This document shows positions 26,506 through 35,859 of a stretch of DNA of 64,000 bases, one piece after another (the stretch's first letter is position 1; each line of letters opens with the position of its first letter). This DNA is from Gammaproteobacteria bacterium. GTDB taxonomy: Bacteria > Pseudomonadota > Gammaproteobacteria > DSM-16500. The notes below the pieces were generated by a model. That model had not been told where the DNA came from, searched no databases, and worked only from the letters and a program-made list of their open reading frames with translations. Made by a program: the position numbers and the translations under genes. The stretch spans positions 1 to 64,000 of the forward strand of contig JAJNBC010000003.1 of assembly GCA_021156085.1 (NCBI GenBank). Direction: 5' to 3'.

Positions 26506-29097
26506 TTATGCTTTTTCAGTTGCCTTTGAAAAGACCAAACGTGAATCTTTCACCGTCACTTTGATTATCTCTCCTTGGAGAAATTTCCCAGATAATATAG
26601 CTTGTGCTAATGGATTCTCTATATGCTGTTGAATCGCACGCTTTAACGGTCTTGCGCCATATATAGGATCATACCCCGCAGCAGTCAAATAATCCAATGC
26701 TTCATGAGTCATTGTCAAGCCAAATTCTTTTTCTGCTAAACGCGCTTTCACGCGGTTAATTTGAATATCTGCAATCTGACGAATCTGCTCTTTATCCAAG
26801 GGATGAAAAACTACGGTCTCATCAATACGATTCATAAATTCGGGGCGGAAATGCTGCGCAACCACCTTTAAGACAGCCTCTCTCATGTGAGAATAATCGC
26901 CCTGCTGACTTGAGATTTCCTGAATAAGTTCTGAACCTAAATTAGAAGTCATCACAATAACGGTGTTACGAAAATCAACAGTGCGCCCATGGCTATCGGT
27001 CAAACGTCCATCATCTAACACTTGCAACAATATATTAAATACATCATGATGGGCCTTCTCTATTTCATCCAATAAAATCACTGAATAAGGCTTGCGACGC
27101 ACTAGCTCTGTAAGATAGCCACCTTCTTCATAACCCACATAACCGGGGGGTGCGCCTACCAAGCGTGCCACCGAATGCTTTTCCATAAATTCGGACATAT
27201 CAATACGAATAACGGCTTCTTCTGTATCAAATAAAAAATTTGCTAAGGTTTTGCAAAGCTCCGTCTTACCTACCCCCGTAGGACCTAAAAACAAAAAAGA
27301 ACCAATAGGTCGATGAGGGTCAGAAAGTCCTGCTCGAGACCGACGTATTGCATTGCAAACTGCGGTCACAGCCTGACCTTGACCGATAACGCGTTCATGT
27401 AATGCGTCCTCCATATGAAGCAATTTTTCTTTCTCGCTTTCCATCATTTTAGAAACAGGGATGTGCGTCCACTTCGAAACAATTTCTGCTATTTCTTCGG
27501 CAGTCACTTTGTTACGTAGCCATTGCGTTTCACCCTTTTCCACTAAAGCAGCAGCCGCTAATTGCTTTTCTAATTCAGGAATACGACCATATTGTAGTTC
27601 AGCCATACGAGTTAAGTTACTTGCGCGGCGCGCCGTTTCAAGCTCTAAACGAGCACGCTCCAATTCACTCTTGATATTTTGGGTACCCTGTAACGAAGAT
27701 TTTTCTGTTTTCCAAATTTCTTCCATCTGTGCGCATTCTATTTCGAGTTTTTCTAATTCACTTTCTAATTTTAAAAGCCGTTTTTTTGAGGCTTCGTCTG
27801 TTTCCTTTTTCATGGCCTCCCGCTCAATTTTAAGTTGTATTATTTTTCTATCTAATTGGTCAAGCTCCTCTGGTTTAGAATCAATTTCCATACGAATATG
27901 GCTAGCTGCCTCATCAATTAAATCAATGGCCTTATCGGGTAATTGACGATCAGAAATATAACGATGCGACAAAGTGGCAGCAGCGACGATAGCAGAATCT
28001 GTAATTTCTACGCCATGGTGCAAGGCATAACGTTCTTTTAAGCCGCGCAAAATTGCGATAGTATCAGGGACAGTAGGTTCATCAACTAAGATACGCTGGA
28101 AGCGTCTTTCTAATGCAGCATCTTTTTCAATGTATTGTCGATATTCATCTAAAGTAGTAGCACCTATACAATGTAATTCCCCGCGTGACAAGGCGGGTTT
28201 TAGCATATTGCCCGCATCCATGGCACCTTCGGCCTTGCCTGCACCTACCATAGTGTGAATTTCATCAATAAATAAAATAACCTGGCCTTGTTGTTTAGCT
28301 AAATCATTTAAAACTGCTTTCAAACGTTCTTCAAATTCACCGCGAAATTTGGCACCGGCAATGAGCGCGCCGAGGTCCAAAGATAATAATCGTTTATCAC
28401 ATAATCCTTCTGGCACTTCGCCATTAATAATACGTTGCGCTAATCCTTCCACAATCGCTGTTTTACCTACCCCTGGCTCGCCTATTAACACAGGATTATT
28501 TTTCGTGCGTCGCAATAAGACTTGAATAGTACGACGAATTTCGGCATCTCGCCCAATAACGGGATCCAATTTTCCTTGTTCTGCACGAGCAGTAAGATCG
28601 ATAGTATATTTTTCTAAAGCACGACGTTGCTCTTCTGCATTCGGATCTTGAATACCTTGCCCGCCTCGTTCTTCTTCAATGGCTTTTTCAAGAGTAGAAG
28701 GAGTGGCTCCTGATTTACGTAAAATATCACCTAGGGTGCCTGCATCTTCTATAGCGGCTAATAAAAATAATTCACTTGAAATATAGTGATCCTTACGTTT
28801 TTGCGCCAGCTTATCAGTGATGTTTAAAATACGATTCAATTCATTTGAAACATGTATTTCACCCGGCGCTCCTTCGACTTGAGGCAATTGATTGATGGCG
28901 GTATCCAGCAAAGACCGCAGCTTAGAAATGCCAATATTTGCCTTGTTAAGTACAGAACGAATGCTACTACTTTCTTGATCTAGCAATGCTTTCATCAAAT
29001 GAATTGGCTCAATAAAAGCGTGATCCCGCCCTAGAGCTAATGACTGCGCATCCGCCAAAGCAGCCTGAAATTTGCTCGTTAACTTATCCATGCGCAT
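26506..29097 (-). CDS. clpB: Disaggregase ClpB
   Basis: ClpB is a hexameric AAA+ protein that rescues aggregated proteins with DnaK. The 863 residues show the N domain, the first AAA+ module ([14 protein letters not shown]), the coiled-coil M domain (about 400-530, rich in Glu/Lys/Leu) and the second AAA+ module ([30 protein letters not shown]). ATG 29097 follows AGAGG. A sigma-32-type promoter lies 36-63 bases upstream. Confidence 0.97.
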   Translation of the reverse strand: MRMDKLTSKFQAALADAQSLALGRDHAFIEPIHLMKALLDQESSSIRSVLNKANIGISKLRSLLDTAINQLPQVEGAPGEIHVSNELNRILNITDKLAQKRKDHYISSELFLLAAIEDAGTLGDILRKSGATPSTLEKAIEEERGGQGIQDPNAEEQRRALEKYTIDLTARAEQGKLDPVIGRDAEIRRTIQVLLRRTKNNPVLIGEPGVGKTAIVEGLAQRIINGEVPEGLCDKRLLSLDLGALIAGAKFRGEFEERLKAVLNDLAKQQGQVILFIDEIHTMVGAGKAEGAMDAGNMLKPALSRGELHCIGATTLDEYRQYIEKDAALERRFQRILVDEPTVPDTIAILRGLKERYALHHGVEITDSAIVAAATLSHRYISDRQLPDKAIDLIDEAASHIRMEIDSKPEELDQLDRKIIQLKIEREAMKKETDEASKKRLLKLESELEKLEIECAQMEEIWKTEKSSLQGTQNIKSELERARLELETARRASNLTRMAELQYGRIPELEKQLAAAALVEKGETQWLRNKVTAEEIAEIVSKWTHIPVSKMMESEKEKLLHMEDALHERVIGQGQAVTAVCNAIRRSRAGLSDPHRPIGSFLFLGPTGVGKTELCKTLANFLFDTEEAVIRIDMSEFMEKHSVARLVGAPPGYVGYEEGGYLTELVRRKPYSVILLDEIEKAHHDVFNILLQVLDDGRLTDSHGRTVDFRNTVIVMTSNLGSELIQEISSQQGDYSHMREAVLKVVAQHFRPEFMNRIDETVVFHPLDKEQIRQIADIQINRVKARLAEKEFGLTMTHEALDYLTAAGYDPIYGARPLKRAIQQHIENPLAQAILSGKFLQGEIIKVTVKDSRLVFSKATEKA

Positions 29098-29132
29098 AAT
29101 AAATGCCTCTTAAATAGGGGTTATTTATTATA

Positions 29133-29160
29133 ATATGGGGATCCAAAGGTTAAATACAAG
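29133..29160 (-). promoter_or_regulatory. Sigma-32 heat-shock promoter of clpB
   Basis: On the minus strand CTTGTAT (29154-29160) and CCCCATAT (29133-29140) are separated by 13 bases. The sigma-32 consensus is CTTGAAA and CCCCATNT with 11-15 bases between, so the match is very good. Transcription would start about 30 bases before the clpB ATG and can continue through usp, cbpA, cbpM and the entericidin-like gene. Confidence 0.82.
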
Positions 29161-29337
29161 GAGGGATATTATTTTCTCTTCACAAGGGTGTCACCACTTG
29201 AATAAAAGAAGAAATCCCGCGGGCGATAATTAAGATAAATAGTGATTATCTTATATAAACTTGGCTAATTTTTTTATGTCTCTAAATTAATTGAAAGAAT
29301 ATTTTAACGAAGACTCCCTGATAATAAAGAATATTTT

Positions 29338-30729
29338 TTATTCCTGAACTCTTAGATTTTGATATCTATAAAATAGTGCTACTGGAAGAATGAGAATTAG
29401 AAGACCAGTTAGGCAAAGCCCCACGTATCTCAGTGAATTCATCTGAATTTTATAAGGTAAAATAAATCCTACCATGAATGTTATGCAACAACCTATCAGT
29501 CCACATAATGCCACTATGCATGTTCCTTTTACTCCTCCCGGTATAGAAAAAATGCGGTTATTATTTTTATATTTATGTTTTAAATAAACTGCTGCCAAAA
29601 ATAATATGGCATACATTGTCATGTATAGTTGGGTACTTAATACGGTTAATATCCAGTAAGAAGAATTAATACTAGGCATAAAAATATAGACCAAGCAGAT
29701 AATGCTCACAATGCTTGCTTGTAATATAAGAAATCGAGTAGGTACTCCATATTTATTTTCACGAATTAAATAAGAAGGAAAGTAGCCTGATTCACTTGCA
29801 CAAAGTAGACCTTTAAGAGGAGATATTATCCAGCTTAACATCCCTCCCAAAGCGCCTACTACTACCGCGCTACTACACACGGATACTAATTGAGGCACAT
29901 GATAGAAGTTGAAAATTTTACCAAAGCTTTGGATAACGCCTGCTACTAGGCTTATATGGCTTTTAGGTAAAAGGATTGCTATTGCTAACGAGCCACTTAG
30001 CATAGTAAATATTATTAAAAATACAGAAAATAAAAGAGCTTTAGGAAATGTTTTTTGGGGATTAGCCACATTTTGGATATGCACCGAAGCTAATTCAAGC
30101 CCTACAAAAGCAGCCATAATCCCTGTCAGCGCTGTCCAATTTTCCCCGGACTTTACCGAAGCAGATAGGATGAGAGCTTGTAAATGAAGCTGATTGGGAT
30201 ATCCGTGCAGAAGACAAAATAAAGATAAAGCAACTAAAGTGAAGATAGGAATAATAATACCGATAGCTGTGCAAAACCCAGAAAATTTAACAGAAAGCTT
30301 AATACCGCGAAAGTTAACGAATGTTAATAACCAAAAAATGAGAATAACATTTGCAATAAGAATAAATTTATTTTTGGCTAATAAAGGATTAATGGCATAA
30401 AGTGCGGTAGTGATTATAAAAGATAAGATAGTAGGAAACCAGACTAACGTATTGATCCATTGCAACCAGGCCGCAAAAAAACCTACCTTTGCTCCGAAGG
30501 CCTCTTGCACCCAATAGAAAACACCGCTTTTTTTTACGAAGCTAGCAGATAATTCCGCTGAAATTAAAGCCGCTGGGATAAGAAAAAATATAGCAGCCAG
30601 CAATAAGTAAATTACTAACTGATAACCATAGGCGGCGGTAACTGGAAGATTGCGTAACGTGTCAATAGCGCCGGTAATAAACATCGTTAACGCAAAGGTG
30701 CCTATATTCTTATTAATTTTAATAGCCAC
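29338..30729 (-). CDS. APC-family amino acid permease
   Basis: A 12-span inner-membrane transporter of the amino acid-polyamine-organocation superfamily. The N-terminal TM1 motif FITGAIDTLRNLPVTAAYG resembles the GadC/glutamate-antiporter branch, followed by ALISAELSASFVKKSGVFYWV. The open frame reaches 30792, but the GTG at 30729 (VAIKINKNIGTFALTMF) gives a typical N-terminus; the start is uncertain. Substrate not determinable. Such permeases are numerous in amino-acid-dependent intracellular bacteria. Confidence 0.85.
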   Translation of the reverse strand: MAIKINKNIGTFALTMFITGAIDTLRNLPVTAAYGYQLVIYLLLAAIFFLIPAALISAELSASFVKKSGVFYWVQEAFGAKVGFFAAWLQWINTLVWFPTILSFIITTALYAINPLLAKNKFILIANVILIFWLLTFVNFRGIKLSVKFSGFCTAIGIIIPIFTLVALSLFCLLHGYPNQLHLQALILSASVKSGENWTALTGIMAAFVGLELASVHIQNVANPQKTFPKALLFSVFLIIFTMLSGSLAIAILLPKSHISLVAGVIQSFGKIFNFYHVPQLVSVCSSAVVVGALGGMLSWIISPLKGLLCASESGYFPSYLIRENKYGVPTRFLILQASIVSIICLVYIFMPSINSSYWILTVLSTQLYMTMYAILFLAAVYLKHKYKNNNRIFSIPGGVKGTCIVALCGLIGCCITFMVGFILPYKIQMNSLRYVGLCLTGLLILILPVALFYRYQNLRVQE

Positions 30730-30969
30730 TTTTAAGTTCTTCGAGTAAATTAAGTTGAAAGTATATCCTGGATTGCTTCTCCTATGATACAAAGTATCAT
30801 TGCCAATAATATCCTATAAAGCAAACTAAGTATATAAGTAAGCGCTGACTTAAAGCGAAAGTTAGCCACCCTAAGGAAAGTTGGCTTTTTAAATAAGAAG
30901 GTTAATAGTAAAAACGGGTAAAAAAAGAATGAAAAATGAAAACGCATTTTTTGAAAAATCTCTTCCATG

Positions 30970-31066
30970 GCCGAGGTGGAACGCTTTGATTTTTGAGCAC
31001 CGAAGCGCAGTTGACATGCGAGTCAATGAGCATCAGAACACAGAAAATCAAATTGGTACAGCCGGC
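30970..31066. repeat. 97-bp near-palindromic dispersed repeat, copy A
   Basis: It begins GCCGAGGTGGAACGCTTTGA and ends GTACAGCCGGC, followed by ATAGTAGA. The two halves are imperfect inverted copies of each other (GAACGCTTTGATTTT against AAAATCAAA..., and GAGCACCGAAGCG against its complement), so the unit can fold into one long hairpin. Copy B is 27 bases to the right in the same orientation, and a partial copy is at 63005. Confidence 0.85.
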
Positions 31067-31093
31067 ATAGTAGATCTGAGAACAATTCGCTAG

Positions 31094-31190
31094 GCCGAGA
31101 TGGAACGCTTCGATTTTTGAGCACCGAAGCGCAGTTGACATGCGAGTCAATGAGCATCGGAGCGCAGAAAATCAAAGCGTTACAGCCGGC
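31094..31190. repeat. 97-bp near-palindromic dispersed repeat, copy B
   Basis: Same length and orientation as copy A with few differences, again followed by ATAGTAGA. The terminal inverted repeats are clearer here: GAACGCTTCGATTTT at the left and AAAATCAAAGCGTTAC at the right. The last ten codons and the stop of cho lie inside or at the edge of this copy. A MITE-like or REP-like element is the best description. Confidence 0.85.
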
Positions 31191-32056
31191 ATAGTAGAAT
31201 TGTCAATAGATCCTAAAAAGTCGGGAATTATTTTTATTGTAGATGAGGGAGCAAGTAAATATTTTACTAGTATTTTATAGATATCGAAATCAAAACAATG
31301 AGGAAAAGAGGTTTCTATATGGCTGAGCACTTTTTTATTTTTTCCAGACAATAAGTGGCACCATCGATCTATTTTATGATAATCCACTCTTAGTGTGGTC
31401 AATGATTTTTCTTTAATGATAATACTAGAACTGTAAGGCCAGCTTTCAACACGTAATTTTCTAAACGCCTGGGTCACCCGTGCATTGTAGGCAGTGGGAT
31501 TTTCTAAATTTAGACAAGCACCTTTACAACGTTTTATTTGAAAATAAAAGCAAGGCCCTGGCCCTTTTTCAAGTAAAGTCAATTTAGCACATAAATTCCA
31601 TTGCTTGGTGTAATCAACTATCTTTTGCATAAGCTCACGCTTGCTACGCGATAGCCCGTAGAGCAAAGGAATCTCATGTTGCAGGATGGCATTCAACCGT
31701 ACTAACTCAATACGGCTATATTGGTTTTCGGTTTCCCGTAATTTTAAGCCGTATAAAACACGGTTTTTTCGTAATCGCTGATTATAAATAGGTTGATATT
31801 GTTTAATAAGAGTGGCCTCTCGCAGCAAAGCACCCAGTTCTCCTGCTGTTTCCTCCCATTCAATACGGCTTGTCTGTCGTATTAATCGCTCTTCTTTGCT
31901 AGAATATTTTGCCGCTAAAATATGAGCATACACCCTATTGCGTAATGAAATACTTTTTCCAATATAAAGTAAATGGCCTGCATGGCTATAGAAGAAATAA
32001 ACTCCAGGGGTTAGAGGCATAATTTTAACTGCATTTAAATCTGTTGTTTTTCTCAT
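31172..32056 (-). CDS. cho: UvrC-like endonuclease Cho
   Basis: Cho makes the 3' incision in nucleotide excision repair at lesions UvrC handles poorly. The 294 residues start with a GIY-YIG nuclease domain (GVYFFYSHAGHLLYIGKSIS, then RNRVYAHI) and contain the UvrC-like Cys segment (CFYFQIKRCKGAC). Length agrees with Cho and excludes UvrC (about 600). The C-terminal residues NSTMPAVTL and the stop come from repeat copy B, so the original C-terminus may have been replaced. ATG 32056 is plausible but has no strong ribosome-binding site. Confidence 0.88.
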   Translation of the reverse strand: MRKTTDLNAVKIMPLTPGVYFFYSHAGHLLYIGKSISLRNRVYAHILAAKYSSKEERLIRQTSRIEWEETAGELGALLREATLIKQYQPIYNQRLRKNRVLYGLKLRETENQYSRIELVRLNAILQHEIPLLYGLSRSKRELMQKIVDYTKQWNLCAKLTLLEKGPGPCFYFQIKRCKGACLNLENPTAYNARVTQAFRKLRVESWPYSSSIIIKEKSLTTLRVDYHKIDRWCHLLSGKNKKVLSHIETSFPHCFDFDIYKILVKYLLAPSSTIKIIPDFLGSIDNSTMPAVTL

Positions 32057-32252
32057 TGTGTTGATGATAACTAGAAAAATTTAATAGATTATACTCTAGT
32101 ATGAGAGATATTTTAAACTCCGATTAGTCTAATAAACACTGCAGTGCCGCCTTTGATCTTCCGAAGCAATACAATGTAAGAGAGCAAGGCGCACAATATG
32201 CTAACCCACCTGCCCGCCTACTCATCAACTAAAATACTTAATCCCTGAAACT

Positions 32253-32375
32253 GTAACCAAGATAAAACTGATACACCGGAGAGTATATGGAGTTAGAAAC
32301 TTTAAGGATTATAGATTACGCGTTAAAATACCATTAAATACCCCCTGCAGGGAGAAAGCGCCTAGAATGATCTAG
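32253..32375 (+). mobile_element. ISL3 transposase C-terminal remnant with IS end
   Basis: The frame reads IKLIHRRVYGVRNFKDYRLR, the conserved C-terminus of ISL3-family transposases, and is closely similar to the end of the ISL3 copy at 35330-35400. The downstream bases GGAGAAAGCGCC (ending about 32362) resemble the right inverted repeat of that copy (GGGAAAGAGCC). Only this end is left. The 196 bases between cho and this remnant (32057-32252) hold no gene I can support. Confidence 0.68.
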
Positions 32376-32485
32376 CTTAAATTTATTATAAAATCAATCT
32401 ATTAAATCCTTCGTCTCTCAGAACAAATATTGCCCACTATACTGAAAAGAGGTAGTGGCTATTCCTGATTGGAGGAAACAGTAGT

Positions 32486-34369
32486 ATGTCAGATGATGAT
32501 CTAAATCCCGCACTTGAGGACCTAAAAAGACACTTAGATGCAGGAGATAGCCGGGCCATTATCGCAGCATTGCAAAAAAGCCAAGCATCTAATGAGTTAT
32601 CTCTAAACATGCTACAAGCTTTAGATGACACGCAAAGGTGGAAACTGATTTTTACGCTGTTAGAGATGCTACACCAAAAAAAATTCGATGAAGAATTAGA
32701 TGCCCTCCGCGATGAACATACTGCATTATTTCAAGCAGTCATGGAAATAGATCCTTCATTAGTAAATCAAAAAAATCGCATTGGAGCATTTCCACTCATG
32801 TATGCTATCGAGCGAGATAATTTTAATTTAGTCAAGTTGCTTATTCACTGTGGAGCTAATCCCAATCAAACTTATCATCTCTCTACCCCGATGGCATATG
32901 CTATCGCCTTGAAAAAAGACCCTCGTTTTTTAGACCAATTAAAAACAATTAAAGAATTCAATGAAAGTAATAAAACACCTCCAAAAGTACACCCCCAGCA
33001 GACTTATCTAATACGACTCGGTAACTTATTAGGTTATCCTACCGATCAACAAGGCATTTGTCATGGCATAAGTCTGATGGGAATACAGGCATTTTTCCTC
33101 TTAGATGATGAAGGAAAAAATAAAGGCCTAGAAGAATTTAATAACCGCATTCATAGAATAAAAGAAATTAGCCCAGAAAAGCATGTAGAAAATTTGGCGC
33201 GTGCCAGAAATAAAATGAAACAAAAAGGTTTTACTCGTGAAGAGTTGACCGCCGATGAAAAAATAGCCCTCGATTTACCTGCTTTTTATGAGGGCATAGA
33301 ATTGTATCAGCAATCCACAAAGAATCCTGCTCTCTATGAGGACGGTATAGCGCCTATCCTCCAAGAACCTGAGCCCTCGATTGCTTTAGCTATGTCCACA
33401 GAACTGGAAAATGCAGAGCGAGGGGGGATGACCAGTGTTCAACGATTTTCGGGGGTATATAATACTGAAGAAATGGAAGAATATTTTTCTGCGCTACGTC
33501 TGTTGGCACAGGAAAAAAATATACCTCTTGCCCTTAATTTATCTGCGGGAGGTCACTCGATAGTAGTTGCATTTAATCCTCAAGAAGACGAATTTATTTT
33601 AATCGATGCTAATCGATTACCTAGTCAACATTTTAAAAAAATAGATGAGATTGCAAAAATAACAAGAGCTAGTTTTGATAAGGAAAACAGATTAACACAG
33701 AAAGATAGCTTAGTTATCTCAACAACCGTATTTTCTTTAGGCATTCATAAAAAGGCGATGACTACCCTGTGCGATTCATGGATGCAACACTTAGGCGCCA
33801 TTCACCACGTGACTCCTGCGAAAGCAAAATTCCGAGATAAAACAGGAAGGAGCTGGAAAGAAGCAGCACTCCATAATGGCGAAGTAGAATTATATACTGC
33901 ACTTCGTGAAACTGAAGGAAATTTTTTTTATCAGCATAGAAAATTATTATTTACTATGTTAGCTATTTCAATGCTGACAGGCATTGGCATAGTAGCTTCT
34001 ATAGTCACGCTAGGTATTGCTCCTGCGATTACAACAATAGCTTTCGCAGGAGCGGCTTTAGTTAGTACTACAGCGTTAGCAGCAATGAAATTTACCGTAG
34101 AGAAGCAGAAGCTAGAAAGACAGAAGTATAAAGAAAATTTTATGCATAAAATAAACGAGTCTAGAAATACTATGTCTCAGGTATCAGTAGCCTCGCGTCA
34201 TTCAGTGAAATCAGACATACAAGAAAAAATGGATGCTCATCGACCGCCCTCTGCTCCAAAAAAAGCGAGTAATGACCCGCGTTTTTTTCCAAAAGAAACT
34301 CTCAACTTAGCTGCCCAAAATCCTCACTTAACGAGAGCTCCAATAACGCAACACCAGCGAAGACGCTAA
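32486..34369 (+). CDS. Ankyrin-repeat protein with cysteine-protease-like triad, putative effector
   Basis: A 627-residue protein. Residues about 95-145 look like one to two ankyrin repeats (GAFPLMYAIERDNFNLVKLL, HCGANPNQ). A papain-like pattern follows: Cys192 in QQGICHGISLMGIQAFF, His357 in NLSAGGHSIVVAF and Asp374 in DEFILIDANR. This order (C, H, D) resembles YopT/C58-type proteases. Residues about 480-530 are two hydrophobic spans rich in Ala/Gly/Thr, and the tail is basic and Pro-rich. There is no signal peptide. Together with ankyrin repeats this suggests a type IV-secreted effector acting on host membranes. The activity is inferred from motif spacing only. ATG 32486 follows GGAGG. A weak hairpin terminator (TACCC/GGGGTA then TTTT) follows near 34390. 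Confidence 0.75.
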   Translation: MSDDDLNPALEDLKRHLDAGDSRAIIAALQKSQASNELSLNMLQALDDTQRWKLIFTLLEMLHQKKFDEELDALRDEHTALFQAVMEIDPSLVNQKNRIGAFPLMYAIERDNFNLVKLLIHCGANPNQTYHLSTPMAYAIALKKDPRFLDQLKTIKEFNESNKTPPKVHPQQTYLIRLGNLLGYPTDQQGICHGISLMGIQAFFLLDDEGKNKGLEEFNNRIHRIKEISPEKHVENLARARNKMKQKGFTREELTADEKIALDLPAFYEGIELYQQSTKNPALYEDGIAPILQEPEPSIALAMSTELENAERGGMTSVQRFSGVYNTEEMEEYFSALRLLAQEKNIPLALNLSAGGHSIVVAFNPQEDEFILIDANRLPSQHFKKIDEIAKITRASFDKENRLTQKDSLVISTTVFSLGIHKKAMTTLCDSWMQHLGAIHHVTPAKAKFRDKTGRSWKEAALHNGEVELYTALRETEGNFFYQHRKLLFTMLAISMLTGIGIVASIVTLGIAPAITTIAFAGAALVSTTALAAMKFTVEKQKLERQKYKENFMHKINESRNTMSQVSVASRHSVKSDIQEKMDAHRPPSAPKKASNDPRFFPKETLNLAAQNPHLTRAPITQHQRRR

Positions 34370-34465
34370 TTACAAAATAGTTCTACCCTCTAAGGGGTAT
34401 TTTAAGGAACTTCACGTTATTACATCCTTCTTATAAACAACAAGTAAGTTACAAAATAGCATTTC

Positions 34466-35432
34466 GGCTCTCCCCCAAATAAGGGGGCATTTTAATCGAA
34501 AATAAATTACTTTACTCATTGATTGGATGAGAAAAGGAGATTAAAAATGCTCCGAAAAGATCTAAATTTACCTGGATTTTCTATCAAAAAAGTGAGCGGC
34601 TATAACCCGCTGATTTTGGATGTTTATTATAGAAGGAAGCCAAGATGTCTATTTTGTGAGGGTAAAAGGTTACGCAAGAAAGCGGCTTTTATACGGCAAG
34701 TAAGGCATGAACTCATGGGTCAGCGACTCACATTTTTGCGTTTTAAAGCGCATAAATTATAGTGTTATAGCTGTAGAAAGTAGTTTAATCAGCAATTCCC
34801 TGGGATAGGAAAATATCAAAGATCAACAGAACGCTTACAGGAACAAGTCTTTTGTCAGCACAGAGAGGGAGTTTCCCCACAATCACTTGCTGTCAATTTT
34901 AAGATGGGGAAAGCGACCATTGAGCGCTGGTATCACAAACGTTATCTGCGAGAATACCAGGAAATGAAAGGGCTGGCCTGCCCGCAAGTGCTGGGGATAG
35001 ATGAGCATTCATTCAGTAAGAAGCAAGGTTATGTCACGACCTTTTGTAATTTAAAGAAGCATAAAATAGTTGATATTGTGAAAGGCCGCTCAGCCAAAGA
35101 CCTCAAAGGTTATCTAGAGCAACTGCCTGGTAAAAAGCAAGTGAAAGTCATTTGCATTGATTTAAGTCATAGTTATCGCAGCCTTATTAAGCAGTATTTT
35201 CCTAATGCAAAGATGGTAGCAGACCGCTTTGATGTGGTTCGTTTGATGCTGCAAATGTGCGTGCAGACTTACCAAGATATGGATCCTAGCATACGGAATA
35301 ACAGAAGGGTTTCATCGTAAGATGAAATTGATACAACGGAGAGCTTATGGTTTTCGGAACTTTGAAAATTATAGGTTAAGAGTTAAAGGGTGGTGCTCAT
35401 AGGAAAAGGGCCCCCTTTTTCGGGAAAGAGCC
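34466..35432 (+). mobile_element. Degenerate ISL3-family insertion sequence
   Basis: Inverted ends match: GGCTCTCCCCC at 34466 and, on the other strand from 35432, GGCTCTTTCCCG, each followed by a G/C-rich tract. Inside, the transposase frame starts at 34523 (or the ATG at 34547) with a zinc-finger N-terminus, has TAG codons at 34760-34762 and about 34796, and continues with GKATIERWYHKRYLREYQEM and the DDE start VLGIDEHSFSKKQGY and VICIDLSHSYR. After about 35300 a large internal deletion joins it out of frame to the C-terminus TEGFHRKMKLIQRRAYGFRN. The element is non-autonomous. No target duplication is visible at its edges. Confidence 0.85.
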
Positions 35433-35574
35433 TGAATTGCTCAATCTCTGGGAAGCTGTAAACAAAATAAGTGACAGGCAATCACGTCCCACACTTACAT
35501 TGTTAAGGCAGAAGAATCTGGGTCACGAAAAACTCACGAACCCTGTTCTTTCGGCAGTTGGCAATACAGCATAA
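35428..35574 (+). other. Short open frame after the IS, unrecognised
   Basis: The frame from the IS end to TAA at 35572-35574 reads without stops (ELLNLWEAVNKISDRQSRP and onward to VLSAVGNTA). It may be the C-terminus of a gene cut by the ISL3 element, or chance. I do not recognise it, and no other gene is visible between the IS and tRNA-Lys. Confidence 0.2.
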
Positions 35575-35587
35575 CTGCTTGATTAAT

Positions 35588-35663
35588 TGGTGGGTCGTCT
35601 GCGATTCGAACGCAGGACCAACAGGTTAAAAGCCTGCTGCTCTACCGACTGAGCTAACGACCC
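35588..35663 (-). tRNA. tRNA-Lys (anticodon UUU)
   Basis: The minus strand folds as a complete tRNA of 76 nt including an encoded CCA. Acceptor GGGTCGT pairs with ACGACCC, the D arm is AGCTCAGTCGGTAGAGC, the anticodon loop is CTTTTAA in the stem CAGGC/(G)CCTG-type, and the T arm is TGCGTTCGAATCGCA. The sequence is close to tRNA-Lys of E. coli. Confidence 0.96.
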
Positions 35664-35794
35664 CATGCGGATTGTAAAGACGAGGTGCTAATCATACCGA
35701 GTTATAAAAAAATATCAACGCAGGGCATCATAAATCTCACGCCATTTAGAGCATATCATTACAGCCAGCCATTCTCTTTTAACCAATAAGACGC

Positions 35795-35845
35795 AGGAGG
35801 CGGGAAAAATGCCTGCGAGCCCCCGTAAAAAAAGACGCGCCTCCT
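35795..35845. repeat. Inverted repeat downstream of queE
   Basis: AGGAGGCG (35795-35802) and CGCCTCCT (35838-35845) are perfect inverted copies with a 35-base loop that includes a T7 run on the minus strand. It lies just past the queE stop and could end its transcript. The rest of 35664-35859 shows no gene. Confidence 0.4.
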
Positions 35846-35859
35846 CTTAACTATACCCT

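Noticed and set aside
27461..27946. 161-codon plus-strand ORF inside clpB
   Set aside because: It is the antisense shadow of the clpB middle domain; clpB is intact and conserved on the other strand.
30750..31150. Small minus-strand ORFs of 72 and 82 codons over the repeats
   Set aside because: They are made almost wholly of the palindromic repeat and its AT-rich surroundings, with no ribosome-binding site; treated as repeat sequence.
32376..32485. PmrA-like direct repeat (CTTAA...) upstream of the ankyrin protein
   Set aside because: Only the first half (CTTAAATTT) resembles the PmrA box; the second half does not match, so it is not reported as a site.
34466..35432. Intact ISL3 transposase
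   Set aside because: Two in-frame TAG codons and a large internal deletion make the transposase non-functional; no flanking 8-bp duplication is visible.
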